This document shows, in pieces, positions 31,832 to 44,501 of a stretch of 64,000 nucleotides of DNA. The notes beneath the pieces were generated by a model. It was not told the DNA's origin. It ran no database searches and was given only the letters and a program-made list of their open reading frames with translations. The stretch spans positions 12,710,001 to 12,774,000 of the forward strand of contig JBHGNT010000013.1 of NCBI GenBank assembly GCA_043228905.1, given 5' to 3'. The DNA comes from Azolla caroliniana. Lineage: Eukaryota > Polypodiophyta. Made by a program: the position numbers and the translations under genes. Each line of letters begins with the position of its first letter. The stretch's first letter is position 1.

Positions 31832-34800
31832 TCATCGCAATTGCACTGACGAGCATAATAACCCAGATGCATCTGCACCAATCACAGCCAATTCGCATAC
31901 AGGGCAAATAGAACCATCTGTTTCTGGCACAAAATGTGATCCACAATATGGACATAGTATATCCTTACTCCCCCTGTAGATTGGTGTGAATGTCGCCCCA
32001 CATATAATGAAGGGATTTCTTGGGTCATAATTGAGTTGAGCTTCATCCTTTGGGTTTTTCTCACATGCAGCTAAGACTTGGCGAGCTTTTGCAGTAATTT
32101 GCGGTGATGGGTTGAGCTCGAGGAGCCTTCTACAAAATGTACTTGCTGTATTGAAGTTCTTTCCTTTGTAAGCAAGGGCCATGGCAGATTGCAAACTCAG
32201 CTTCAGATGCACATTTTGGATATTGCAGTGTGTGAAGTATGCTGCAAGCTCTTGTTGACGAATTAAATCATCTTTGGTATCCTTCCGCTTCAATTCTATA
32301 CGAATTGCAAGAACATACTCTTTGCAGATCCCCACTAATTCTTTCACTTCATCTACTTCCCTTCGGCTGTCCACTACAAGAAGAGGGATCATGTGGAGTA
32401 TGCCTAGAAAGAGCTTTAATGCCTCCGTAAACTTTCCTTCTGTTGTGACCTTGTAGGCACTCTTTAACTTCTCCTCAAGCAATGAAAGTTTGTATATTAA
32501 GGCAGGGGGGTTTCGAATATTGGGTGATGAACTTTCATTCCATCCCTTCTCTAAAGCCAATGGAACCACAGGTATTGATGCAAATGCAGGCAAGTATGCA
32601 TGACTAGCTGCATGAATATCTTCAAATAAAGGTTTTAGAGGTGTAAAGTTCCTTATTCCCAATTGTCTATTCAATAAACGCATCGCAGCATCAAATGCTC
32701 CTGCAGCAACTAATTCTCCAGCTAATGAAGATTTCTGTGTCCAGACTTGGCTCACAGGAACACCAACAGAAGGGGCAATAAACAAACCAGGTGTGGAAGT
32801 TGTAACAATCTCAGTGGCACTAACATCAGCTGGAAGCTCGAGATCTTCCATTTCCCAACCTCCCTCTTCATCACCACCACCATCTTGAGCTTCATCAGTT
32901 TCAACTATAACTACATCTCCATTCTGGCCTTCAGCTTCCACAAGTTCAACCTCCTCACCCCAAGCATGTGCATCCACATCTTCCTCTTCAATGGTTCCAG
33001 ATTCGCTGAATGCTCCTTCAAAAAGACCTTTACTAACAAGGAGCAAAGGCCAATTGCCATCAAGCAGAACAGGGGATGGTGGTAACAATAGTTCTGATTT
33101 CTCAGGGAGAGAGGGAACATTATCACCAAGCTGTTCTGAAATTCGACTTGCCACATCATCAAGCCCATGGACTGAAGCAGTAGTATATGCAAGAGCTAGT
33201 TGTCCTGCCTCTTCCAAAATTCTTACTCGTTCCTCAACATCACCCAAGTAAAGACTATTGTGATAGCGTCCCATTATGTCATTTCTCATCTCAGCAATTT
33301 TGAGCATTTTCTTCAGCTTCTCCAGGTTGCCAGTAATAAGGTAGATGAAAGACAGTCTTTCAAAATTTTTAGTTTTCTGATAGCTGAATTCCAGGATCTC
33401 GTGATTCCCTTGCCTTAAAGCTTCAACTCCCAGCCTATACCAATGATCTTTCTCATCGATCTCTTTAGCAGATGCTAAGGCAACAGCAATATTCCCAGAT
33501 TCAATAGCCAGATTGAAACGAGTCCTTTCATCCTTCACAAAATGCAGAGCAATGTCTGGATAACCTTTCTGTTGAAGATACGCAATAATGGCTTCTCCAC
33601 ATAGTTGCGAAGACTTAATCATCTGAATAACTTCATTAAATCTTTTCTTTATCAAAGCCAGTTTGAACATGTACTCAGTGGAGTCTATCTGCAGGTCACG
33701 GACTTTCCCATCTCGATCCAAACAGTGGAGGGTACTTCCCAAAACCTTAACTATATATACTGGTACATCTAGAGTCCTAATGATGCCATTGTCCCCATTA
33801 GGAAGACAATATTTGATATGATTCAAAGTTGCATAAATGAAAACGCCCACATTTGTTTCATCCCAACCACCACTCTTTACACGAATTGTTTCATGTAGTG
33901 TGCACTTATGTTCAAGGGTCTTCGTTGCAATTATGATTGCATGCTTGCTTATCAAAGCTACATTTTCCATGTCTGTTGACCAAACCACATACTTGACATA
34001 AGGTGTCTGGATCTCACCTAAGTTGGTCCTTTGCTGTACATCAAAGAGAATGATTCGATCCTCTAAGCGGCACAAGAGGTTACCAGTGCCAGCATAGAAG
34101 AGAGCATCTGTTGATGGTAGAGGTAAGGGGCATTTTTTTGTGACTTCATTTTTTAGATTCTTTAGGACAATCTGATTCGTAGCCTTATCAATGATCGCAA
34201 ACCTATTTCGGCTTATAAATACTGCAGAGACACCAAGGCCTCTTTTTGGTTCTTGACTGTCCTTAACAGCTGTATCTTTGGGTATTACATATAATTCATA
34301 AGAACCACCATCAACGTCTGAGCAAATTAATACAGAATTCTCAGCTGGATTATAACTCATTGATCTAGGACCTTGATTCATGCCTGTTGTGCCTGGCCTT
34401 CTGATAGAGATCAAGGAAGTTTCTTTTGCTACCGCCAAGTCATAACTACGAAGATGTCGCTCCTTCACATAGAATAAAGTTCCCCTGTACACTGTATATG
34501 CCGGCCTCTCTCTTTCCAGTTTAAAGACAATCATGCCACTATCATGACCAGCTGCCAAAAGATTCATCTCAGGATGGGCTGTAAGTATCCAAAAGCGATC
34601 ATGCTCCCTACGGAAAGTTTGTACACCTGTTCGTTTTGACATGTCCCACACTCGAATACTCTTATCCTCAGAGTTTGACACAATGACATCTTGCCGAGCA
34701 TGAAACATTACACAGGATACATTGTTGACATGACCACGCAAAGTATCAACTTCCCAAGCTTTGGTATCTGATGAAAGCCATTACAAAACATAGAAGCATA

Positions 34801-37800
34801 AATGTATTGATATTAGTATACTATGCAAAAATGCTTTAAATCCAACAGAAACTATAATAAAATAAATAAAGCGGTGTGTGCAATGCTACTGCTATAAGAC
34901 ATTCAAATTGTAGGAAACATTTCACGCAGCAAAACCAGTAAACAGTGCATACAATTGCTGAATATAGAAAGATGTAATCAAGTGTGTATCTCTGCCATTA
35001 GAAATGGAAAAGCACATTTTCTTGACTTATGCTTAATTCCAGTAGAATACACATAACATGCAAGAAACCAAAACCAAACACGAAATTCCGAATTCCGAAT
35101 TCCCCATAAAAGAGTTTTTAATCTTCTAATTATATCAATTTTTCCCTGTATAATGAGACAGTTTTCCTCAATTCATAACTCATATCGGTCACTGGGTTAC
35201 CCATCATTTTATGATCACACTGTTTAATGTGCTTCCACCTCATCAGGACTAGAATTCCTCTGTGGATTCTCATCGGCCATCTTCTTTTTTATGACATTTT
35301 AGTCTCCTACTGTACCCATACATGTAATACATAATGCTTTCTGCATTCATTTGTGCGGTTATGTTTTGACTCTTTATATAAATAAAAGAATTCAAGTAAT
35401 TTGAAATCAGTTGATTCATTACAAAAGCCTTAACCATGGAGTTCGAACAGTTACCCATTGTATCATATGAAATCCTAGGTTTGTGCTAGTTAGCTACTAT
35501 ATCATATATATAAAGCAGTAATAGCATACATACTCAAAACATCAGTGTATTCAAGTTTTTTTGAAAGTTTATATCTCAACATTCATCAAATAAAGCAATG
35601 TTAACGTACATGATCCATCACCCCCCACACTGTATTTCCATCACTTCTTCCAACATGCATCAAATAACACAATGTTAAGTAAAATAATCCATCACCCCAC
35701 ACAATAAATTTCTAATGCAGATACAACCATGATCAATAAGCAACATCATTACATTTCTATAGTAAAATTTCTAGCAATGGAGGAAGTACAAACCAGCTTT
35801 TCTTTACTTTAACAGAAAGTGAAGGTGAAGGCAAGATATAATTAACCTTGTACATAATTCAAACCTAAACAATATTATCCTTTGTATGCATAACGGTGAC
35901 ATTTTTTACTTCAACTTTATCATTTCCATGGAAAATTCAAGACATATAAGTAACTGTTTCAAGTAAAGGGTATCACATTTGGTAACACCGGAAAATGCAA
36001 AGTTCTATCAATTCTGCAAAGGATATACTTACCATTCATTCGCCATAGCTTAACCTGACGATCATCAGCACCTGACACGATGAGTGGCAAAGTGGGGTGA
36101 AATGAAGCCCAATTGACACCTCTATCATGTCCCTCAAGTACATACTTGACAACAGCATCACCTCCACCAAAAAGATCAGTATTCATCTGTGTCAATCTCA
36201 ATATATCCTCTGCAGGAGCTACCGTTTTCTTCCTTAGAGCACTGATGTCCCAAACTCTAACTGTCTGATCAAGTGATGCAGACACTATATAGTCTTCCTT
36301 AACATGAAAAGATGCACACATCACATAATGATTGTGACCAGTAAGAACCGAAACGCAAGTGCGAGATTGCCAGTTCCAGATCCTGATTGTCTGATCATCA
36401 CTCGCACTCACTATCCATGGATACTCTTGATGGAATTGGACGGTACGAATGTAGTCAAGATGACCAAGAAGAGTGAAAAGGCATCTTCTCAATTTATAGT
36501 TCCAAACTTTGATCTTGTAATCATCCCCTACAAAAGAGAGAAAGAGAGAACAATGAAGTTTATAGAACTAAGAAAAATCCACTCTGTCTATTAAGTCATG
36601 AATAAATCAGAAGTAATGTCGTGGAGGAGAAACCAATTTTCTTTTATATTTCATTTTGCGATTAGATCAAAGGAAACAGCATTGAAATGTTAGGATTAAG
36701 GAAAATTCTTTCTTCACTCTAAGTTGCAAGCAGACCAAAATAAACTATCCCAATTATAGATCAATTTGAAAATTTTACAGAACTAAGTCATTCCAGATCT
36801 AAAACCCTGTCCATTAACGAGTAAAATATAAAACAAACTAAAATGCACAACATGCGAGCATTTACAGAATTACGCAACTCCTTGTTGTATTTCACAAACA
36901 GAAACATTGCGATTTAAATGGAAATATTTACGCGTATAGGTTCCAAAACTAAAGTGAAACAAACCAAAATGCAAAACTGTTAAGTACTTGAGTATAAACG
37001 CTTTGACGCATTTTATATTATGAATATAACAAAAGCAGCAGCATTGAAAATGCAAATGATAAGGCAGATCTTGATTGCTTCCATGTGATGGATCCATCAA
37101 GGTTGCCAAACTATGAAAAATGAATAAAAGAAACCAAATTCCAGTTTTTGAGATCGTCTACGGAAAACTCTTTCTGCATTTACACATCTTGAATAGAAAC
37201 ATTTAGATCTAAAAAACTTTAAGTCTAGGTTCTTTTACCTGGAAGAATGTAATGCGGATCCACTTATCATACAAAAATGGAAAGAATCAGACCTAGCAAG
37301 CTTATCCATCTAGGTAAATTGAGTAAAAATTCGTGTCAATTAAGAGAGGCAGCGAGGGGCGTACATACTTCTAAAAGAAAAGAGAGGTTGAGATTTATTA
37401 AGTGGAACAAAAATAACAATCTAAATGTACAAACAATCAGCCCTAAAAGCTTATACATCTAGGTTCTTCCACAAGGCTGATCAGAACAAACAAAATCAAT
37501 AATAAAATGCAGTACTCAGAAGAATTATTGAGTGAATTTAATTTGACCTAATGAAAACGGAACTAACCAGACCTGAAAAGTTTATCCGTCTTGGTTCTCG
37601 CAAATAGAAAAAACTAAAGCAAGAAAGACGAACTAGATAGTACAAAAACCATAACGGCTGAGAGAGAGAGAGAGAATGACCAGCATACCTCCAGAAACGA
37701 AGAGAGGTTGAGTTTTATGGAAGTGAACTCCTCTTACAGGGCCTTCGTGTTCATCGAATCTATCAATCAGAGTTCCCATACGATAATCCCATAGTTGAAT

Positions 37801-37896
37801 CACTCCACTGTGAAGACTAGCCAAGATCCATGGTCTTCGAGGATGAAAACTCAGACCTTTCACACGATTACTCTTCGTCTCGAATTTCGTCAGCAT
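31832..37896 (-). CDS. Coatomer subunit alpha (alpha-COP), three coding exons
   Basis: This subunit of the COPI coat carries cargo from Golgi to endoplasmic reticulum and within the Golgi. Coding exons are 37689-37896, 36033-36527 and 31832-34767. All junctions are GT/AG and in frame (GTATGC and GTAAGT donors; TGTAG and CATCAG acceptors), giving about 1212 residues, close to the ~1216 of Arabidopsis. It starts [21 protein letters not shown] repeats fill roughly residues 1-320 ([60 protein letters not shown]). The coatomer WD-associated region and an acidic linker follow, and the C-terminal domain ends [20 protein letters not shown] with Cys pairs. The start is the ATG matching plant homologues; an in-frame ATG 18 bases upstream is less likely. 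No defect is seen. Confidence 0.97.
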
Positions 37897-38700
37897 GTCG
37901 TATTGCCAAAACAAGAGAAAAAAAAAAAAAGACTAGAGAAAATTTTATCTGTACAGATCTATGAAGCTCCTTCACCGATCTTGCTTCTAGAAGTACGTCC
38001 GGATCAGATCTGAGCGGAGTTGAATAGAAGAAAAGCCAAAGGACTTGACGAAGGAAAAAAAAAAAAAAAAAAACTTTCTTCTTTGAGCCGTAAACCCTAA
38101 AAAAAACCCTAGAAGGGGGCCTTCTTGAACGATCCGATCTGAGGAAAGGAAAACAGGGAAGACAAGGCCCTGCAGGGGAGAGGGAGGTCTGATTGTGAGC
38201 AGATCAGCAGAAAAGGTTTTGAAAGATGGAGGCGAAAACAGCAGGCAGGTGGAAAGAATCAAAACAAACAACACAGAGGATTGATTTACTTCTTCGTTTC
38301 TGTGTTGTGTTATGTTAAGGGGGGGTAAAGTTTTGGGGAGCCTCAGCCGGAAAACAAAAGGAAAGAAGAAAAAAAAATGAACGGAAAATTGTACTCGAGG
38401 AGTCGGCCGGAGCAGACAAACACACACACGATATCTCGATCAGACGAGATATGCTAAGAAGAAGCGGAAGCAGAAGAAGAAGAAGAAGAAGAAGAAGAAT
38501 TGAATGCAAATCACTTACCTCGTCTAGAAGCAAGTCCGAAAGAATGGTTTCAGGTAGGGACTAGGATGGCGGAGAACCTGCCCGATTTTGCATTGGAGGG
38601 GATAGGATATCGTTACCTGACCTGATCATGGATCTGTCCAAGCACTGAACTGTAATAAGACTATGCGTGTCTGTTTTTTGTCTCGAACTTCCTTTCTCAA
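37897..38700 (-). promoter_or_regulatory. 5' leader and probable 5' UTR intron of the coatomer gene
   Basis: On the minus strand GACGAG followed by GTAAGT (38518-38513) is a strong donor. A pyrimidine-rich TTTTCTCTAG lies near 37935, 40 bases before the ATG. An intron of about 580 bp in the 5' UTR is therefore likely. It contains GAA/TTC runs and an A-run near 38050. Confidence 0.5.
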
Positions 38701-38826
38701 CCAAAACCGAGTTGTGCCAAATTTGTTTTGCAGTCCGGTCCACACCATGGATTCGTTTTTGTTGGGATTTTTATAGCCATTTTGCTTCGTGTCATCACAC
38801 TATTACCTTGCAATGCACGAAGTCGT

Positions 38827-38967
38827 GCAACTTGAAGAACGAGGTGAAGTCTCAAATGTCTTGCAACTTGAAGAACAAGGTGAAGTCTCAAATGTCTTGC
38901 AACTTGAAGAACAAGGTGAAGTCTCAAATGTCTTGCAACTTGAAGAGTAAGGTAAAATCTCAAATAT
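38827..38967 (+). repeat. 36-bp tandem repeat, four copies
   Basis: Units start at 38827, 38863, 38899 and 38935 and begin GCAACTTGAAGAACAAGGTG. The middle two are identical and the last is shorter and changed. The unit length is a multiple of 3, so an open frame (38667-38990) reads CNLKNKVKSQMS repeats; nothing else supports a protein. It lies just upstream of the coatomer gene. Confidence 0.9.
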
Positions 38968-39000
38968 CACGCACTCTATCGAGGCTTTAGTGTGGGCCAA

Positions 39001-42000
39001 TGACTCTCAATGAATGTCGATGAAATAATATATTCATATAGCGTAATGATTTGAATGTGATTGGCCAAGACATCACAATAGTTCAAAAGTGAATAAAAGT
39101 GTTGTTCAAGCTTGTTGTGGTCCGGCAATCGATGTGGCCATCAACACACTTTTAATGCTTTTTAAACATGGATCCATTTCCAGGATAATGTCGATATACC
39201 CTCACATGTTTTTTTTACAAAATCATCGTCACATGTTTTACCTCTTCCAAATCACAATATGGTACACCTTTGCTACGAACACGACTATAGAAAGTGAACA
39301 TGATCAATTACATGTTAAATGTTTGTTTTCCCTTGGCATTATCATTATCAAAGGAAGATTTATGTTACCATGGTTGAGAATATATCCTTGCAACAATGTG
39401 TTGCATTAAGCTTTCATGAATTTTGAAATGAATAAGTGTATCTCCACCTGCAAACAATATTATCTTGATAAGACCCATGCAAAGGTTATTTTGAGAATAA
39501 GTGGGAGTATAAAAGTCAAAGTAAACTTTGCATTCTGTCTTACAACCCTTTTGATATTTGTTGTGAAGAAAGAAGGATAAAAATCTCATAGTTGTTAAAA
39601 AATGTGTATTTTGTGTTTAGAATATGTTTTAGAAAGTATTTTATACGTATTCTACATTTTAGATGTGCTATTTGAGATATATCACATACTTAACGTTTCC
39701 AAAAAGGTTTAATAATAATTATTTTTAAATATTTGTCTTTTAAAATAACTTTGAAATCTAAGAAGTATTTAACGTATTTTATTTGCATAATACATATTCT
39801 AAGTATTTATAAAATAGAGAGCAAAATACTTTTAGAATACTTAGCATCCGTATATTGTATGCTAGGTATTCTATAACTTTGATCAGATGGGGATCATATG
39901 CTATGGATTTACCTACGCATATGATGACTTGCAATTTCCTTGATTGCAAGATATGTGTTTATTGTTTACACTCACAACTATGGATATATTTTGTCCAATA
40001 TTTCATTGAGAAGGAAGGTGTAACACATGGGAAGACAACACTTTGAGTATCGTAGTGGTAATCGCTCAATGGAAGTATTCCACTTAAAATTTATCGTTCT
40101 TGATGTGATCAATGCTTGGTTGCCTTATGGCACGAAACACTCTCTCTATTTTTATGGGATTCATCATATAGTCATTGGCAATTAATGGTCAGGAAGTTGC
40201 TTTTGGCGATATGTTCACACATTTTAAATGACACATTCTTTATATGCCCAATTGCTAAAGCCATTTGGTTATTATGTTTCAACCTTGGGCATCATTAAAT
40301 AAGAAAATGTTATCACCCTTTTATCGAGGAAGCTAAAGTTTTGTCCCCCCTCTTGTATAAGATTATGTTTTTTATTACCATATACACATATTGTTGTCCA
40401 TTGTACAACTGGAGTATGGGAAATGGGTTCTTGTACGACAGGTACGTAGACTAAATACAAAATTGATTTGGCAATTCATATAATGTCTAGCATATTGTCT
40501 TCAAAGATTCATGGTGGAGAATATGCTTTCATGGCCGCTTTGTCTCCTTTGTGAAACAAAGCATTCACGTGCGTAATTCTTCACTTTCCACTCTAATTAT
40601 GGTTGCTCAACAAACTTAGTTGACACTCATGGTCTACATGTTGCTAAAGTTGCAATTTCTCAAACATTTAACAAATTCACACCATCCATTTCAAATAAGA
40701 TATATTCAGTCACCATAAACGTCATCCAACTTGACAACTTAGAGAGGCTATAGACTAAATTGCATGAGGACACCACAACTCTCTAAAATAATGAAAGAAT
40801 TGTTCATGCATGTTCTCCTCAAACAATCGTAAAATACTCTACTTTATATTTTAGGTGGCCTTATCTAGAAGTTTCTTCAATTGTGATATTGCTTATTGGA
40901 GATGATGAACATGTTTTAGTCATAAAAAGTCATTGTCGTTCATTAGTGTAGTAATTGTCTCTTTTTGTCAACTTTCAAATTTGCTACTTGTTAAACTTAT
41001 CCTTTTCCTTAGTTTACCTTAGCCTAAAGATGTTTTAATTCATTCACTAATATATTTTTTGGATACTAGACTTTAGTTATGCGTTTGATGTAGATTGAAG
41101 ATATTAGCATTATCTATAATAGACATTGTTGTTCCATAGTTCATACATTGTTGAAAGGGGAAATAAGTGATGCGCGCTAGGAGTGAATGGACTTGCACAT
41201 CCTCATGTTGGACACTCTCGTTGAAGATGGTGGAAGACAAGATGAACTCGGAACTAGGAGCAAGGATACCACAAAGATAAAGCCAAAATGCAACCTCCAT
41301 TGATGCATTTTGATGAGTCCCAATAGAGTGTATGTTATTGGGAAGAAGTATGATCGTTGTCCACACAACATGAAGTGAACTTTGCCCTTGCACTCTTCCT
41401 TTTTGGGATGACGTCAAAGAATCTTAGATTCCTTTCCAACACATGCCATACACAATCCAACGGCCTTTTTTGAATTTTCTCTACTCCCTCTCTTTCATAT
41501 TTTCTCCTTTTTTCTCTCACGAGACTTATGTATATTTATCGTCCCACACCTATGAAATAGTTACTCTATATTTGTGTAGTCTTCTTGATGAAAAAACAAC
41601 CATCTGAAGCTCAACGCCATTCTCTTTCTTTCTTTCTTTCTTTCTTTCAATTAATTAACCTTTCTCTCTAAGCCTTTGAAGCCTTTAAAATATATGCTAC
41701 ATGCCTACCCTTGCAAAAGGGTTATGCGGGTTGTCGACCCTGCCCTCATGTGATGAATCTTTTCCATGTTTCTACTCTCATGAACCAACTCTTCTATTGT
41801 TTTCTCGTCTTTCTAGCAAGTGTTATGGGGAGCTCTTATACATACAAGTTATGCCACGATGCGTGTGAAAAGAGAGAAGGTCACACTACATGAATTTACA
41901 AACCCAACAGGCTTGATGAGTGAAATATACATGCATATATATATATATATATATATAGTTTAGACTCTAGAGTGTGCAAGTGTGCATTCTACAATATATA

Positions 42001-42100
42001 TTTTATAGTGTGCAATTCTACACGAGTTATTGTATTGTTCTACATTTGGGTGTTTTTTATATAATTGTGGGGGCTACCCTCTCAAGGGGGTTTTACATAA
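39001..42100. other. Intergenic, no gene recognised
   Basis: AT-rich sequence with only short ORFs. The longest (41073-41417, minus, 114 aa) has no recognisable motif. Microsatellites: (TTTC)n near 41625-41648 and (AT)n near 41937-41957. Confidence 0.5.
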
Positions 42101-42403
42101 TTGTGGAGCCTACCCCTCGTGAAGTTCTTTCATTTCTGTGCTTCCTCCTCTATCTAGTAGTATCAAACAAGGAAGCAAGGCTCTTCTTTTTTACATCTTC
42201 TTGTTTCGTCTCTCTGCAGGATCGGCTTCCGGGCACAGCAGAACAGAACAGAGCAGAGCAGAGTACGTATTTTCCCTCTCTCTTTGCTTTTTTTTTTCTC
42301 TATCAAGAATCTGAGAGAGACAGAGAGGTACAGAAGGGGATACGTACAGAGACAGAGAGAGAGAGAGAGAGAAAGTGAGAGAGAGATTCTGTGTCAGATA
42401 GGC

Positions 42404-44501
42404 ATGGCGAATCTTTCTTCTTCACCATCGTCTACATTAGCTCCATGTAACTGTGCATTTTGGCAAGAGTTCGTGATTCCATAGATTCTTGGCAGTGAGC
42501 ATTTTTCTAGTTTTATTTCTTTCATTTTTCTAGTTCCGGACACCAATCTATTTGGACTGGTTGATACATAGTCTTTTATGCAGTCAATGGAATACTGACC
42601 TACGGTTCTCGTTTGTATGATATCTTCTTCTTATCCTTCTTCTAGTAATACAGATCCTTCTTGAAAGAAATCTACATATCTATGTACGTAGGTATCTTTC
42701 GGAATACACACGTATATATGATATCACGAAGGCTGATAGTGGTGGAAATGGGTATATGCTTCATAATCCGATTTTACAAAGAGGAAAGTCCTAGGCCATA
42801 TCCCTGAGTTTTTATTCATTCCTGTAAATGCCCCCCCCCCCCCCCCCCCCCCCCCATATTCGTTATATTTCCCAGAAAGAGAGAAATGTTGGCCTCGTGA
42901 TTACTCAAATAGTGCATATTATAGAGAAACAAAGGCGTTGAATCTACCAAATAACCTCATAAATAGCACATATGACTGCTAAAGAGTGATGGCTGCATTT
43001 GGAGAAATCAAGAAAACTTTGGGACACATGGGCATGGCAATAAATAAAAACTTAAAAGGACATTTCAGAGTATTAACATAACCATTTAGATTTGGAGAAA
43101 AGTTTCGTTGAAAGATAAGAATTTCATATATGTTCTTGCTTTTTGCCAGCCATCAAATTCCCAATGTCATCAATAAAGGAACTTCAACAACAGTTGGAGA
43201 TTCGTGCGTCAGCTCTGAATAAACTACAAAAGGGTATCATTTACTTTAAAATGCATAAAATGAGGTCATTGAGCTGTGCATGTAATTTTGGAGTTTTTCC
43301 ATCTTAATAGATATAGCAAAGAATCATCAAGTAAGACGTCAATATACGATTCAACAGGGGGAAAATGAGATGGTTCAAAAGGTATCATGTGGTTATATGC
43401 TGTTCTTACTATGCATTTCCTTAAAGATAATTATTGGTAGTGGTTCCTATCACATATTTTAAATCTTCCATATGATTTTGACTTTCCGTTTTTTATCCCT
43501 ATTTTCTCATTGTTTCATGATGACTTTATATGATTAGGAGTTAGAGATTCTTGACGATGATACAAACGTCTACAAACTTATTGGCCCTGTGTTAGTGAAG
43601 CAAGACTTGGTTGAAGCAAAGGCAAATGTCAATAAACGCATTGAATATATTAGTGGAGAATTGTATGTTTCTTTTTTCTCTAAGCTTCAAATTTGTACAA
43701 TGCAATCTATCAATTGTTGCATTTTCAAACAATAATGTGAAGGCATGATAAGGATTATTGAGAATTATTATTTGTATTGTGTGTGCCCTTAGACTGTAAA
43801 GTTTGAAATTTGAATCATTGTTATTTGACTCCAGAATTTATACGAATGTATTTGGTAATGATATGTTGCATAGAAGGATTCTTGTTTTCTGTAAACAACA
43901 CTAGATAAGCTCAAGTTAGTTTTGCTTATTGTTCAGCGATTCCTAGCACTCACACTCACACTCACATGTATGACTCGTAGCACTCACACATGCCGCTCTC
44001 TGTGGAGATATTCAACTAAAACCTACAAGTTTTGAAACATATTTAGCTTTGAGATAGTGGAATATGAGGAAACATTATGTCGTGAAACTTTCCTTACCGT
44101 TGAGGTTTTCCATGAGTAAAAAATAGCAAGTATGAACATTTTTGTGTATTTGATCTTCCTATTGATGGCATGCATAGCAACCAAATAAGTAGATAGATGA
44201 TAGGAACCCAATTGGGACCAGATTTTACCCAAGTATTGACTTCGATTGTGGGATGTGAAAACAATTTACAGAAGGCGCTTAGATGCAACACTTAAAGGTC
44301 TAGAAGAGCAGCAGAATACAAAAAAAGATGAGGTATGAGTCTCATAGAAGTTTATTTATTTAAGTACCCTACGTTGAGTTTGTTTTGTCTTTTTTTAACA
44401 ATGTTTCATATGCGTTCATATATATGACTTGAGGATGCAATCAGGTAATTAAATTGCAGCAACGGATTCAAACCCTTCAGCCTGGAAAAGCAAGGGCATG
44501 A
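42404..44501 (+). CDS. PFD6: Prefoldin subunit 6, five coding exons (plus possible 5' exon)
   Basis: Prefoldin is a cytosolic hexameric chaperone that hands unfolded actin and tubulin to the CCT chaperonin; subunit 6 is beta-type. Exons 43164-43233, 43311-43381, 43538-43662, 44272-44332 and 44445-44501 join in frame with GT/AG sites to give 127 residues (Arabidopsis about 129). It starts MSSIKELQQQLEIRASALNK. The middle carries NHQVRRQYTIQQGENEMVQK and NVYKLIGPVLVKQDLVEAKA, the beta-hairpin region. The end VIKLQQRIQTLQPGKARA is the second helix of the coiled coil. An upstream exon (ATG 42404, donor 42447, acceptor before 43150) would also join in frame and add about 19 residues; it may instead be 5' UTR. 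The core is certain and the N-terminus less so. Confidence 0.93.
42831..42855 (+). repeat. C25 homopolymer in the 5' region of PFD6
   Basis: A run of 25 C lies in the presumed first intron or leader. Its length may be unreliable in sequencing. Confidence 0.9.

Noticed and set aside
38827-38967. CRISPR-like array
   Set aside because: Repeats are directly adjacent without spacers, in a plant nuclear context; it is a minisatellite.
41073-41417. 114-codon minus-strand ORF as a gene
   Set aside because: No motif, no splice-linked neighbours, AT-rich spacer context.
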